Positions 25,501-35,503 are shown, counted from the first letter of the stretch. The stretch: DNA of 64,000 bases from Arthrospira sp. PCC 9108 (GCA_016745315.1 CP066886.1:5642501-5706500); one strand, 5' to 3'. A program made the numbers and translations. The notes: generated from the sequence alone by a model not told the origin.

Positions 25501-26850
25501 CTAAAATTGATTGTTAACATATTCTTTAATCACTGGTGCAAGGGTGAAGCGCGATCGCCCTTTTTCCTTCACTTTTTCAAGTAAACCGCGTTTTAATAAA
25601 GATTGAACAGCTTTTAATAAGTCATACTCGGAGAGAGGTAAATCTGTCGTATATGCGGAAAGTTCCACGGGTATGTCTTGGCTGCCTAACCAAACAATTG
25701 CTTGTTTTTCTATGAGCGACAAGCGTTGATAATGTGCCTGCAATAGAATTTCTAAATCTCCCAAAAACGGACTCTCACGCGATAAGAAGTCAGCCACGCT
25801 GCCGTCAAATAGTTCTTGAATCGTATTAGCTGCTATCTTTAGCCATAAAGGATTGCCGCTATAAAGTTGGATTAATTCTAACCATCTATCTGGATCGGTT
25901 AATTCCATTTCGGTTAAGATTTATTTAGCTGATTCGCCTAAACCATCAATTGGTAATGTGTGGCATAAACTTTTTCGACCTTCTAATGTCGCCAATTCTA
26001 TAGGTTTTTCCCAACTAATAATCAGCAGGCAACTGTGGTGATGCGTGGTGGCTATTTCTTTGATAAATTTGCTGTAATCTTGGCAGTCTGTTTGGTAAGT
26101 TCCGGCTAATTCTCCACTGGTAAATAGTTCTTGAAAGTCATCGAGGATAATCAGGCAACGATGCGATCGCAAACAGTCGATTAAAGATGGGGATTTGGTT
26201 TCTGTTGGTGGTGAGAGAAATTCGATTAAATGAGTTTTGAGCGATTTTAAGGTGGGGGCGTTGGTACAGTTGCGCCATAAGAGGCGATCGAAGTTATCTT
26301 GAATTTGTCTCACCAGTTCCACTACTAGGGCAGTTTTGCCAACACCCGATAAACCGATAACGCTGACGATGGGGATTTTATCTTCGAGTATCCATTGTTT
26401 AAGGGTGTTGAGTTCCTGGGTGCGGTTGTAGAGGCGATCGCTTTTGGGAACTTCCGTTAAATCGTGGCGTTTTTCTGTTTGAACCTTATCTGCGTTGTTA
26501 GTGGAACGTTTTTTTGCGGTTTTTGCATAGGGTGGATTTTCGCGACAAACATTGATGTCGCCATTACCAATATGCAGATTTTCAATGTGCGAATATCTCC
26601 CGTTTTCTAAAATCGACCTAATATTAGCTTTTCTAACATCTTCCTCGAAAACATCCGACAGAAGTTGCCATAATTTCCAAGCCTCTTTTCTGATATGATG
26701 TTTGCTGCAATGTTCATTATCTCCTATTTGTTCGTAAGTTTCCCGTTGCCAAACCCCCTCTAAAATAGCCTTTTGTAGAGAATCCAGATGTTTTCCGGTT
26801 TTCGCGAACAGGCGATCGTCAGTCCACTTTAAAGCTTCTTCAATATCCAT
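25501..26850 (-). pseudogene. NB-ARC STAND ATPase interrupted by an in-frame stop
   Basis: The start at 26850 gives MDIEEALKWTDDRLFAKTGK, the N-terminal domain common to cyanobacterial NB-ARC/WD40 proteins. It includes a helix-turn-helix-like part (TYEQIGDNEHCSKHHIRKEAW). The NB-ARC P-loop GLSGVGKTALV and Walker B LIILDDFQEL follow. TAA at 25921-25923 stops the frame after GLGESAK. The same frame resumes as ILTEMELTDPDRWLELI, then GNPLWLKIAANTIQELF, and ends at 25501. A single substitution therefore separates two halves. No WD40 or TPR sensor follows, so the protein is also short for its family. Confidence 0.75.
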
Positions 26851-27066
26851 AGACGTGAGATATGGTTTGATTGTGGATTTTATCCTATATTATCATACTT
26901 TTTCCTATTTGGGGGGATAAAATCCTATGTTTTCCCATAAAATCAGGTACTACATGGTTTAAAAGGTTCCTACAAAATCCTATTTTTAGGGGTTGTCAGA
27001 TAGGAATTAGCATCATAAAATAGTGTTAATACAGAAAATTTAATTTTAGCGCCCAGGAAAATACCA

Positions 27067-27330
27067 ATGGTCAAGACATTAGGGGTTCAGGAAAAGACTT
27101 CTGACAAGTTACCGTTTGCAATGCTTTTTGCGGTAGAGCCTGCTTTTACCAGCATTCCTAAAGAGTCACTCGAACAGGAACTATGCTATAACCCCGTGCT
27201 TCAAATTAACAACGAAACTCAATTGAATCTGATTGTAGGTGGACAAACAAGTACAAGTCTGAAACGCTCAACTGGTACTGGGTTTTTTGAGGATTCAGAT
27301 GAGGATACTATGGGTGATGAATATGAGTGA
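27067..27330 (+). CDS. Graspetide (microviridin-like) precursor peptide 1
   Basis: The 87-residue peptide has a leader containing LPFAMLFAVEPAFTSI, comparable in position to the PFFARFL leader helix that docks microviridin ligases. The C-terminal part has hydroxyl acceptors followed by acid donors: TSLKRSTGTGFFEDSDEDTM, then GDEYE. This is the layout needed for omega-ester or omega-amide rings made by ATP-grasp enzymes. It has no cysteine-based chemistry in the core. It is first of three genes on the plus strand. Ring pattern and product are unknown. Confidence 0.75.
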   Translation: MVKTLGVQEKTSDKLPFAMLFAVEPAFTSIPKESLEQELCYNPVLQINNETQLNLIVGGQTSTSLKRSTGTGFFEDSDEDTMGDEYE

Positions 27331-27464
27331 TGAAAGTCAATAAATTGTTGATTATATAACCCATATAAATAGGTGGCTACCAATTTATAGCCGCCTATCT
27401 ATTTAAACCTGTCTTCAATCAAGTTCTGGGATAAGTTTATTTGGTTAGAGGAATTGCAAATCCA

Positions 27465-27731
27465 ATGGTTAAAACATTAGGGACTCAAAAAAATTGTTCC
27501 CACCAAATGCCTTTTGCTATGCTTTTTGCAGTAGAACCTGCTTTTACTAGCATTTCTGAAGAATATGGGCAAGAAAACCTTTGCTATAATGCTAGATTCC
27601 AAATTAACGAGGAAACTCAGTTAGCTAGTATTTCAGGTGTTCTAAATAGCACGAGTATCAAAAAGTCAACTAATAGTGGCTTGATAATATGGCATGGAGA
27701 CAAAGACGACGATAATGTGGCTGATGAATGA
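27465..27731 (+). CDS. Graspetide (microviridin-like) precursor peptide 2
   Basis: This 88-residue paralogue of the previous gene begins MVKTLGTQ (first: MVKTLGVQ). The leader block PFAMLFAVEPAFTSI is identical and INEETQL is conserved. The core is changed: STSIKKSTNSGLIIWHGDKD, then DDNVADE. Leader conservation with core divergence is the usual sign of RiPP precursors. The ATG at 27465 is chosen over an upstream TTG at 27441 because it matches the paralogue's start. Confidence 0.75.
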   Translation: MVKTLGTQKNCSHQMPFAMLFAVEPAFTSISEEYGQENLCYNARFQINEETQLASISGVLNSTSIKKSTNSGLIIWHGDKDDDNVADE

Positions 27732-27790
27732 AAATTACTGATAAAGTCCTCAATATAAAGTTTATTAAAGAATAGTTAATCCTCATCAAT

Positions 27791-28780
27791 ATGATTAAGC
27801 CCATCTTAGTAATTACGGATAAATGCGATGTTCACGCAGATTTTGTCACCATTGAACTCAGAAAACTAGGTGGCGATATTGTCCGCATGAATACCCAAGA
27901 TATGGGTTGTAATTCAGACTTTACTTTGGGAAAATTAGACTTAGCAGAACCTTGGCATCTCAAATTCCACTTTAAAGACTCTGACAAAACAGTAACATCA
28001 GACAGTTTTGATACTATTTGGTATCGAAAACCAGAACAAGTTGAGCCAGACTCAAACATTACCGAAGAACACGCACAGGTTTTTGTCAAAGAGGAGTATA
28101 GCTATTTTTTACGCTCATTTTATAACCTGTACTCCCACAAAACATGGGTTAATCCGTTTTGGAATTTAAGACACTCCAGCCAAAAACTACCTAACTTGGA
28201 ACTGGCACTAAAATTAGGATTAAAAGTTCCCAAAACTTTAATTACTAACAATCCCGAAGTTGCCAGAGAATTTGGGGAGAATTGTCAATGGGATTTACTG
28301 GTAAAAACATTTCATTTTTCCGGTTTTGTGGTGAATCAAACTGAGGCATGGCACTGCTTTGCTAAACGTATCGATAAGGAGCAGTTTCTTCAATTTGCGA
28401 AAACCATAAGTTTTGCTCCCACTTTTTTACAACAATACATCGATAAATCCATAGAGTTAAGGGTGACAATTATCGGAGAAGAAGTTTTTACCGCCGCAAT
28501 TCATTCTCAGGAAATTGAAAAAACCAAGTCTGACTGGCGGGCAATAGATAGTTACCAGATTAAACACACTGTTTACGATTTACCCGTTGAGATAGCGCAG
28601 AAACTTTTGGCTTTTAACCGTCATTATTCTTTGGTATTCTCAACTTTCGATATGATTCTTACTCCTGAAGGGGAATACTACTTTTTAGAATGCAACCCTA
28701 ACGGTCAATGGTATTGGATTGAGGAATTGACACAAATGCCGATGGCTAAAACAATGGCTAAACTGTTGATGAGTATTTAA
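27791..28780 (+). CDS. ATP-grasp RiPP ligase (graspetide synthetase, MvdD/MdnC-like)
   Basis: The 329-residue ATP-grasp ligase lies 59 bases after the second precursor. It begins with the pre-grasp pattern IKPILVITDKCDVHADFVTI and has WYRKPEQVEPD, a lysine segment VKTFHFSGFVVNQTEAWHC and the metal-binding FLECNPNGQWYWIE near the C-terminus. This resembles the microviridin ligases that couple Asp/Glu side chains to Ser/Thr/Lys. Only one ligase is present; microviridin clusters usually have two, plus an acetyltransferase and an ABC peptidase-transporter, none visible here. Confidence 0.85.
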   Translation: MIKPILVITDKCDVHADFVTIELRKLGGDIVRMNTQDMGCNSDFTLGKLDLAEPWHLKFHFKDSDKTVTSDSFDTIWYRKPEQVEPDSNITEEHAQVFVKEEYSYFLRSFYNLYSHKTWVNPFWNLRHSSQKLPNLELALKLGLKVPKTLITNNPEVAREFGENCQWDLLVKTFHFSGFVVNQTEAWHCFAKRIDKEQFLQFAKTISFAPTFLQQYIDKSIELRVTIIGEEVFTAAIHSQEIEKTKSDWRAIDSYQIKHTVYDLPVEIAQKLLAFNRHYSLVFSTFDMILTPEGEYYFLECNPNGQWYWIEELTQMPMAKTMAKLLMSI

Positions 28781-28815
28781 TTTTTGTAGATGCCATCAGA
28801 GGCTTATCATTTAAC

Positions 28816-29871
28816 AGCCTAATACCTGTGGCGATCGCATCTTCAGCGGAAGGATACTTACCGCTTTCTACCAGACTTTCCAGAAAGCTCAATTTCTGCA
28901 CTTAACGAGATATTCATTTCTAACCTCTGTTTTAATCCGGTTGAATAAAGGCTTGATGTTCTGGGGATGACAGTCCGGTTTGTAGGGTGGCCAAAACCGC
29001 CGCGAGATTATTTTGTAATAGTTGCGTTGCGTTCAACCATAAACCGGGAAACACGCCACTGCACAAAATCCCCTCATCATTGGGAGAAAGAGACTGATAA
29101 ACTCCCTCCTCTAAATAAAACCAATCTAGTTTTTGGTCGAAGATTTGCCAAACTAGATATTCTTGTACCCCATTGCGCCGATAAACCCGTTTTTTATCCC
29201 CTAAATCGATCGCCGCACTACTAGCCGCAATTTCTACCACCAATTCCGGCGCGCCTTGAATGTAGCCGTATGAGGTGAGTTGAGAACTTCCCCCCGGAAT
29301 CAACAAAACTCCATCAGGTTGAAATTCGTTGTCCGAGTCGAGGCGAACCGTGGGTTCAATCCCCATTGCTGTGGAGGGGGTAGCGGCTTGGTAAACGCCC
29401 AACCAGGTGATGAGACGACCGTGGGGTTCTGCATGGGTGGTAAACCGCAGGGGTGATGCCATATATACGACTCCTTCAATTAATTCGGCTTTCTGATCTG
29501 TAGTCATGGCGGCGTAACGTCGCTCAAATTCTCGATAGCTGAGGCGATCGCCATTTTCCAAAGGTGGATAGATCGGAGAAGTTAGCTGCATAGTATCGAC
29601 CAAAGATTAGGGGACAGTTTGATTATAGCAATTGGGTAATCGCATTATTATCTTATTGTTAATCGCAATTCATCAGGTTGGCATAATATTAATCAGCACA
29701 GACTTGGGGCGATTTCCCATTGGTGATAGGGTGATAATTATTTCACTTATCCCCAACTGGCGACACTTACGTTAATTCCAGTGGCGTTAAGATTTCTTGA
29801 GCATATTCACCTATACCATCATCTCAGGTGCGATCGCCACTTTTCCAAATCTAACAATCATCAGAAAAGCC
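28816..29871. repeat. Direct repeat copy 2 (ParD relic + Uma2)
   Basis: This is the second copy of the block at 24282-25370. It begins inside the ParD relic (start codon at 28917), so the antitoxin 3' end is missing here. Homology ends near AATCATCAGA at about 29871, shortly before the flv3 upstream region. Confidence 0.9.
28932..29603 (-). CDS. Uma2 family (DUF820) putative endonuclease, intact copy
   Basis: The 223-residue intact Uma2 protein has FQPDGVLLIPGG, PELVVEIAASSAAIDLGDKK and EYLVWQIFDQKLDWFYLEEG, the normal order of the PD-(D/E)XK-like core. The start at ATG 29603 gives MVDTMQLTSPIYPP; the second Met is an alternative. It converges with the graspetide ligase. Confidence 0.85.
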   Translation of the reverse strand: MVDTMQLTSPIYPPLENGDRLSYREFERRYAAMTTDQKAELIEGVVYMASPLRFTTHAEPHGRLITWLGVYQAATPSTAMGIEPTVRLDSDNEFQPDGVLLIPGGSSQLTSYGYIQGAPELVVEIAASSAAIDLGDKKRVYRRNGVQEYLVWQIFDQKLDWFYLEEGVYQSLSPNDEGILCSGVFPGLWLNATQLLQNNLAAVLATLQTGLSSPEHQAFIQPD

Positions 29872-30005
29872 CAGAGAGTTCCCTATTCGGTTTTGTGGGT
29901 CTTAACCCATTGATAGGTTTTTCAAACCCCCACAGATTCGGTATCCGTGTCAGAATATCTGTAAACTTGCACACTATTAGATAGCTAAATTTTGGGAGGT
30001 CATAC

Positions 30006-31736
30006 ATGGTAGCCCTCACTGACCGGGTTAAAGCAGGTCGGTTGACCGTTGAGGTAGCAGAAGTTACTACAGACACCACCACAATTCGATCGCTTGATTG
30101 GGACCGCGATCGCTTTGATATCGAATTTGGTCTGCAAAACGGCACAACCTATAACTCATTTATCATTCGTGGCGACAAAACCGCCTTAGTAGATACATCC
30201 CACGCCAAATTTCGGCAACTATACCTAGACACTCTCCAAGGATTAATCGACCCCGCCGCCATTGATTATCTGATTATTAGCCACACAGAACCCGACCACA
30301 GCGGTTTAGTGGCCGATATTCTGCAACTTGCGCCCCAAATTACCGTCGTCGGCGCAAAAGTTGCCATTCAATTTTTAGAAAACCTAGTTCACCAGCCCTT
30401 TAAGTCTCAACAAGTTAAAAACGGTGATACATTAGACCTCGGTAACGGTCATGTGCTGGAATTCGTTTCCGCCCCTAACCTACACTGGCCTGATACCATT
30501 TTCACCTACGATCGCCAAACCGAAACTCTCTTTACCTGTGACGCTTTCGGAATGCACTACTGTTCCGATCTCACCTACGACTCAAACCTCGCCGACATTG
30601 AGGCTGATTATCGATTCTACTACGAATGTTTGATGGCTCCTAACGCCCGGTCTGTTCTCAGCGCCATTAAGCGTATGAAGCAACTAGGAACTATTACCAC
30701 CATCGCCACCGGACACGGCCCCCTGCTGCGCCATAACGTTAAGGAATTGACCGATCGCTATCAAAAATGGAGTCAGGAACAGTCCAAAGCCGAAACCACG
30801 GCGGCGGTATTTTACTATTCCGATTTCGGTTATAGCGATCGTCTTTCCCAAGCGATCGCCCACGGGATTACTAAAACTGGTGTCGCTGTCGAAATGATGG
30901 ATCTGCGATCGGCTGATAACCAGGAAATCCGCGAGTTAGCTAGTATGGCTACCGGATTAGTTATCGGAATGCCTCCGGTGTCTGGTGAAGATGCAGAACT
31001 TGCCGAACAAGCCATCAGCACCATTTTAGCATCTACCAACAAAAAGCAAACCTTTGGTTTGTACGAATCTGGTAGCGATAATAATTTGTCCGTTTACCCC
31101 CTGGAAGTCAAGTTTAAAGCCGCCGGACTTAAACCCGCTTTTCCCTCAATTCGGATTACCGAAACCCCCACCGAAAACACCTATAAACTCTGTGATGAAG
31201 CCGGAACCGATATGGGACAGTTACTCAGTCGGGATAAGGCTATTAAGCAGATGAAATCCCTAGATAGCGATGTCGATAAAGCCTTGGGTCGCATTAGTGG
31301 CGGGTTGTATATTATCACCGCTACTAAAGGGGAAGTGAGTAGCGCTATGTTGGCTTCCTGGGTGTCTCAGGCGAGTTTTGAACCTCTGGGAGTAACTATT
31401 GCAGTTGCCAAAGATAGGGCGATCGAAGCCTTAATGCAGGTCGGTGATACCTTTGTTCTCAATGTCTTGGAGGAGAACAATTATCAAGCCTTGATGAAGC
31501 ATTTTCTCAAGCGTTTTCCCCCTGGTGCTGACCGTTTTGAAGGCGTGAAAACTCAAGCCGCTAATAATGGCAGTCCGATTTTAAATGATGCTCTGGCTTA
31601 TCTGGAATGTCGGGTAGCTAGTCGCATGGAATTAACCGATCATTGGATTGTTTATGCCACTATTGATGGCGGTCGCGTTAGTAACCCTGATGCTTTACCA
31701 GCCGTTCATCATCGCAAGGTCGGAAATCACTACTAA
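30006..31736 (+). CDS. flv3: Flavodiiron protein Flv3
   Basis: The 576-residue class C flavodiiron protein reduces O2 to water with electrons from photosystem I. The metallo-beta-lactamase domain (1-250) has canonical iron ligands H93-x-E95-x-D97-H98 (HTEPDHSG). A flavodoxin domain follows (~260-410, VFYYSDFGYSDRLSQ). The C-terminal flavin reductase-like domain starts near residue 430 (GGLYIITATKGE). Canonical ligands and the Flv1-like neighbour favour Flv3 over Flv1. The GGGAGG before ATG 30006 is a strong ribosome site. Confidence 0.88.
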   Translation: MVALTDRVKAGRLTVEVAEVTTDTTTIRSLDWDRDRFDIEFGLQNGTTYNSFIIRGDKTALVDTSHAKFRQLYLDTLQGLIDPAAIDYLIISHTEPDHSGLVADILQLAPQITVVGAKVAIQFLENLVHQPFKSQQVKNGDTLDLGNGHVLEFVSAPNLHWPDTIFTYDRQTETLFTCDAFGMHYCSDLTYDSNLADIEADYRFYYECLMAPNARSVLSAIKRMKQLGTITTIATGHGPLLRHNVKELTDRYQKWSQEQSKAETTAAVFYYSDFGYSDRLSQAIAHGITKTGVAVEMMDLRSADNQEIRELASMATGLVIGMPPVSGEDAELAEQAISTILASTNKKQTFGLYESGSDNNLSVYPLEVKFKAAGLKPAFPSIRITETPTENTYKLCDEAGTDMGQLLSRDKAIKQMKSLDSDVDKALGRISGGLYIITATKGEVSSAMLASWVSQASFEPLGVTIAVAKDRAIEALMQVGDTFVLNVLEENNYQALMKHFLKRFPPGADRFEGVKTQAANNGSPILNDALAYLECRVASRMELTDHWIVYATIDGGRVSNPDALPAVHHRKVGNHY

Positions 31737-31749
31737 AAAATTCCTTGAT

Positions 31750-31797
31750 GGCGGGTTGATTGATATCAAAAATATTGCCAAATCACCCGCCTTTTTT
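31750..31797 (+). terminator. Rho-independent terminator after flv3
   Basis: GGCGGGTTGATT and AAATCACCCGCC form a slightly bulged stem, followed by a run of six T. It lies between flv3 and flv1, so flv1 may depend on partial read-through or its own promoter. Confidence 0.7.
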
Positions 31798-31830
31798 GGG
31801 TTTCTATGTTCACTATATCCATTTTAACAA

Positions 31831-33554
31831 ATGTATAATTCAAAAGCTCGTGATGTTCAAGTTTTCTTGATTGGTAATGATACCAAGGTTTTGCGATCGC
31901 GCACTTGGGATAGACTCAAGTTTGAGGTGGAATATTCCCTACAACGGGGGACGACAGCTAATAGTTATCTAATCGAAGCTGACCAAGTGGCGATTATCGA
32001 CCCTCCCGGAGAATCTTTTACCGCCAACTATCTTAAATCCCTGGAAGACCGCTTAGATTTTAACAACCTCAAATATGTGATTTTAGGGCATTTTAACGCT
32101 AACCGAGGCGCGACAATTAAAGCCTTGTTAGAAAAGGCTCCCCAAATTACTTGGGTGTGTTCTAACCCCGCTACCTTGGCGCTGCGGGAATTTTTCCCAG
32201 AATTAACCTTAAATATTTTAACAGTTAAAAGTGAGGAAAAATTAGACCTGGGTCGCGGACATGAACTGCAATTAATCACTGCACCAACTCCCCGATGGCC
32301 TGATGGTTTATTGACCTATGACCCCTGTAGTCAAATCCTGTTTACAGATAAGTTTTTTGGTGCCCATGTTTGCGGCGATCAAGTATTTGATGAAGGCTGG
32401 TCAGTCTACAGCGAAGACCGCCGTTTTTATTATGACTGTCTCCATGCGGCACAACCTAAAAAAATTCTGTCAATCTTAGATAAAATTGCTGAGTTATCAC
32501 CCATTGAGTTTTATGCCACGGGTCACGGTCCCTTAGTGCGCTATGGGATGAATGAATTAACTAATTTATATCGACAATGGAGCGAAAAACAAAAATCTCA
32601 GGATTTGAATGTGGCGTTGCTATATGCTTCTGCTTACGGGAATACCGCCTCTATTGCTCATGCGATCGCCAGAGGATTAACTAGGTCGGGAGTAGCGGTA
32701 GAATTGATTAATTGTGAACACGCTAAATCTACCGAAATTCAAACATCCGTCGAAAAATCCGATGGATTTATTATCGGTTCCCCTACCCTCGGTGGTCACG
32801 CTCCCACACAAATACAAACCGCTTTGGGAATTATCCTCAATACCGCATCAACTAATAAATTAGCCGGGGTTTTTGGTTCCTTTGGTTGGAGTGGAGAGGC
32901 GGTAGATTTAATCGCCGATAAGTTAAAAGATGCTGGCTATCAATTCGGCTTTGAACCAATTAGGGTCAAGTTTAAACCCACAGATATCACCCTACAAACC
33001 TGCGAAGAAACTGCTATTGATTTCGCTCAAATGTTGCGACGTGACCAAAAACGCCGCGCCTTAAAATCTACTTCCCAGTCTGCTAGTGCTGACCGAACCG
33101 CTCAGGCTGTAGGTCGTTTGGTGGGTTCGCTGTGCGTGGTCTCCTGTCGCCGTGGAGAGGTGGTAAGTGGGATGTTGGCTTCGTGGGTATCTCAAGCTAC
33201 TTTTACCCCCCAGGATTGACTGTGGCTGTGGCTCGCGATCGCGCTATGGAATCGATGACCCATATAGGCGATCGCTTTGTTTTAAACATTTTGGACGAAG
33301 GTAAACAACTCCGTAAACACTTTATGAAAAAGTTTGCTCCCGGTGAGGATAGATTTGCATCTTTATCAACCACAGAAGCCTCTAACGGATGTCTGATTTT
33401 AAATGATGCTTTGGCTTATTTAGAATGTGAGGTAAAAAACCGCATGGAATGCGGCGACCACTGGGTTATTTATGCTCAAGTCCAAAACGGCAAACTGTTA
33501 AATAATGAAGGTGTAACAGCAGTTCACTATCGCAAAACCGGAACTTTTTACTAA
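31831..33554 (+). CDS. flv1: Flavodiiron protein Flv1, single-base frameshift
   Basis: This is the partner of Flv3 in the Flv1/Flv3 heteromer. Canonical metal ligands are replaced (GHFNANRG in place of H-x-E-x-D-H), the mark of Flv1-type proteins. A flavodoxin part (LLYASAYGNTASIAHAIARG) and the flavin reductase-like end follow. The frame breaks at a C6 run (33206-33211): the first part stops at 33219 and the rest (GLTVAVARDRAMESM) continues to 33554. A seventh C restores ~574 residues with the expected TPPGLTVAV. A homopolymer sequencing error is the simplest explanation, but a real mutation cannot be excluded. Confidence 0.88.
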
Positions 33555-33559
33555 TCCTC

Positions 33560-34275
33560 TCCTCAAAAGGCGAGCCCGTCAATCTTCCTGTGGGGAGGTT
33601 AGCAAATATAGCGGTTCGGTGGATTGGTGAGCTACTTTTCAAAGCCCCTCTCCCGTATGGGAGAGGGGTTTGGGGTGAGGGCTTTACCTCAAAAGGCGAG
33701 CCCGTCAATCTTCCTGTGGGGAGGTGAGGAAATACCCGGTTTGGGAAGGGCGGGTTTATCAATCTTCCTGTGGGGAGGTGAGGAAATACCCGGTTTGGTG
33801 GATTGGTGAGCTACTTTTCAAAGCCCCTCTCCCGTATGGGAGAGGGGTTTGGGGTGAGGGCTTTACCTCAAAAGGCGAGCCCGTCAATCTTCCTGTGGGG
33901 AGGTGAGGAAATACCCGGTTTGGGAAGGGCGGGTTTATCAATCTTCCTGTGGGGAGGTGAGGAAATACCCGGTTTGGTGGATTGGTGAGCTACTTTTCAA
34001 AGCCCCTCTCCCGTATGGGAGAGGGGTTTGGGGTGAGGGCTTTACCTCAAAAGGCGAGCCCGTCAATCTTCCCCTGGTGAGGTGAGGAAATACCCGGTTT
34101 GGGAAGGGCGGGTTTATCAATCTTCCTGTGGGGAGGTGAGGAAATACCCGGTTTGGTGGATTGGTGAGCTACTTTTCAAAGCCCCTCTCCCGTATGGGAG
34201 AGGGGTTTGGGGTGAGGGCTTTACCTCAAAAGGCGAGCCCGTCAATCTTCCCCTGGTGAGGTGAGGAAATACCCG
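33560..34275. repeat. Four tandem copies of a 179-bp repeat
   Basis: The same text returns every 179 bases (for example GGTGAGCTACTTTTC near 33627, 33806, 33985 and 34164). Each unit contains the dispersed element CCCCTCTCCCGTATGGGAG, itself an inverted repeat, and copies of CGGGTTTATCAATCTTCC. Short open frames inside are repeat artefacts on both strands. It fills the gap between flv1 and the next gene. Confidence 0.9.
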
Positions 34276-34650
34276 GTTTGGGAAGGAAGGGCGGGTTTAT
34301 CAATCTTACTGTGGGGAGGTGAGGAACTCGGAGAACCCGCCCCTACAGGTCAAAAAGCGGGTTTATCAATCTTCCTGTGGGGAGGTTAGCAAATACCCCC
34401 CTTGGGAAGGGCGGGTTTATCAATCTTCCCCTGGTGAGGTGAGGAAATACCCAGTTTGGGGAGGGCGGGTTTATCAATCTTCCTGTTGGGAGGTGAGGAA
34501 ATCGGAGAACCCGCCCCTACAGGTCAAAAAGCGGGTTTATCAATCTTCCTGTGGGGAGGTTAGCAAATACCCCCCTTGGGAAGGGCGGGTTTATCAATCT
34601 TCCTGTGGGGAGGTGAGGAAATAGGAGAACCCGCCCCTACAGGATCTATC
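34276..34650. repeat. Degenerate continuation of the tandem repeat
   Basis: Shorter units built from GGGCGGGTTTATCAATCTTCC and GAACCCGCCCCTACAGG alternate irregularly. Two larger blocks (about 34318-34430 and 34497-34607) match each other. The AACCCGCCCCTAC motif also occurs in the repeats at 50.3-50.5 kb. No gene is supported. Confidence 0.8.
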
Positions 34651-34693
34651 TTACCTAGTAGGGGCGAGAAATTTTTCGCCCCTATTATATCGA

Positions 34694-35503
34694 TTAATCG
34701 ACAACTCTCATGCGCTGGGTAATGGAGGTGATACCATCACGACGCATAAGAATAGTAGAAACCCAGTTATCCTCTGGTAATATCGGCGCTTGACCAATTT
34801 TGAAAATACCACCAGATGTTAAAAACTGAATAGATACAGGTGTAGGCTCAAAGTAAGCATTAGTATTAACGGGTTGGACGATCGCCCCTCCAATCAACAA
34901 TTCCGAACCCAGGGGTTCTTCAACTATAGCATCAAGGCTGAATTCTCGACCCGTGAACACCTGTTCAGGAATATTCAATGTAACCGTTGGGGGAGCATCA
35001 CCAGAAGTTAACTGGTTGCGTTCCGCTAAAATTTCCTGAGCGATAATCAGATCATTCTCAATGCGCTGTTGGGAAGTAATCCTCGATCGCAAAATTACAT
35101 CGCGATCGGGAAAGCGTTTCACCCCTTCAATTTCCGTAACCGTTGTCGCAATAATCGCATTTCCATCTCGTTCCCAATCCTGCAAAGTCGTGCGATAATT
35201 AAGAGAGTAGTATTGTTCCCAAAAATGCCTTAAACCCCGTTTTAAAGTATCATGATTTAAACCATCAGTATTTTCAAAATCTGGAGCATAAAACCTCATC
35301 AACGCTTCCAGATTTTGGCGATTAGCTTCAGTCTCAATATTTTCTAGCAGCATTTTCAGTTCCGGTGGGGCGGTGTCTGGTTCGGATGCCCAAGCGCGAT
35401 CGCTCCCCCAGCCTAAACCGCACCAGAGAGCAATTGTCAGAATGGCTGATAAAACTGGGGAAAAAGCCGGGTAGCGCAACGGAAAAATCACAAGGCGGGT
35501 CAT
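34694..35503 (-). CDS. Secreted NTF2-like protein
   Basis: The 269-residue protein has an N-terminal signal peptide (hydrophobic residues ~12-32, cleavage likely near AWASEP). An NTF2/SnoaL-like segment follows (LMRFYAPDFENTDGLNHDTL, RTTLQDWERDGNAIIATTV). The C-terminal half looks beta-rich (PPTVTLNIPEQVFTGREF). Such proteins are probably periplasmic binding or scaffold proteins. The exact role is unknown. It is divergent from murG. Confidence 0.65.
   Translation of the reverse strand: MTRLVIFPLRYPAFSPVLSAILTIALWCGLGWGSDRAWASEPDTAPPELKMLLENIETEANRQNLEALMRFYAPDFENTDGLNHDTLKRGLRHFWEQYYSLNYRTTLQDWERDGNAIIATTVTEIEGVKRFPDRDVILRSRITSQQRIENDLIIAQEILAERNQLTSGDAPPTVTLNIPEQVFTGREFSLDAIVEEPLGSELLIGGAIVQPVNTNAYFEPTPVSIQFLTSGGIFKIGQAPILPEDNWVSTILMRRDGITSITQRMRVVD

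Noticed and set aside
30830..31042. Minus-strand frame inside flv3
   Set aside because: It is antisense to a well-conserved gene, with no ribosome site and no family similarity.
33560..34275. 179-bp tandem repeat considered as a repeat-protein gene
   Set aside because: No frame stays open through successive units on either strand, since stops recur every unit.
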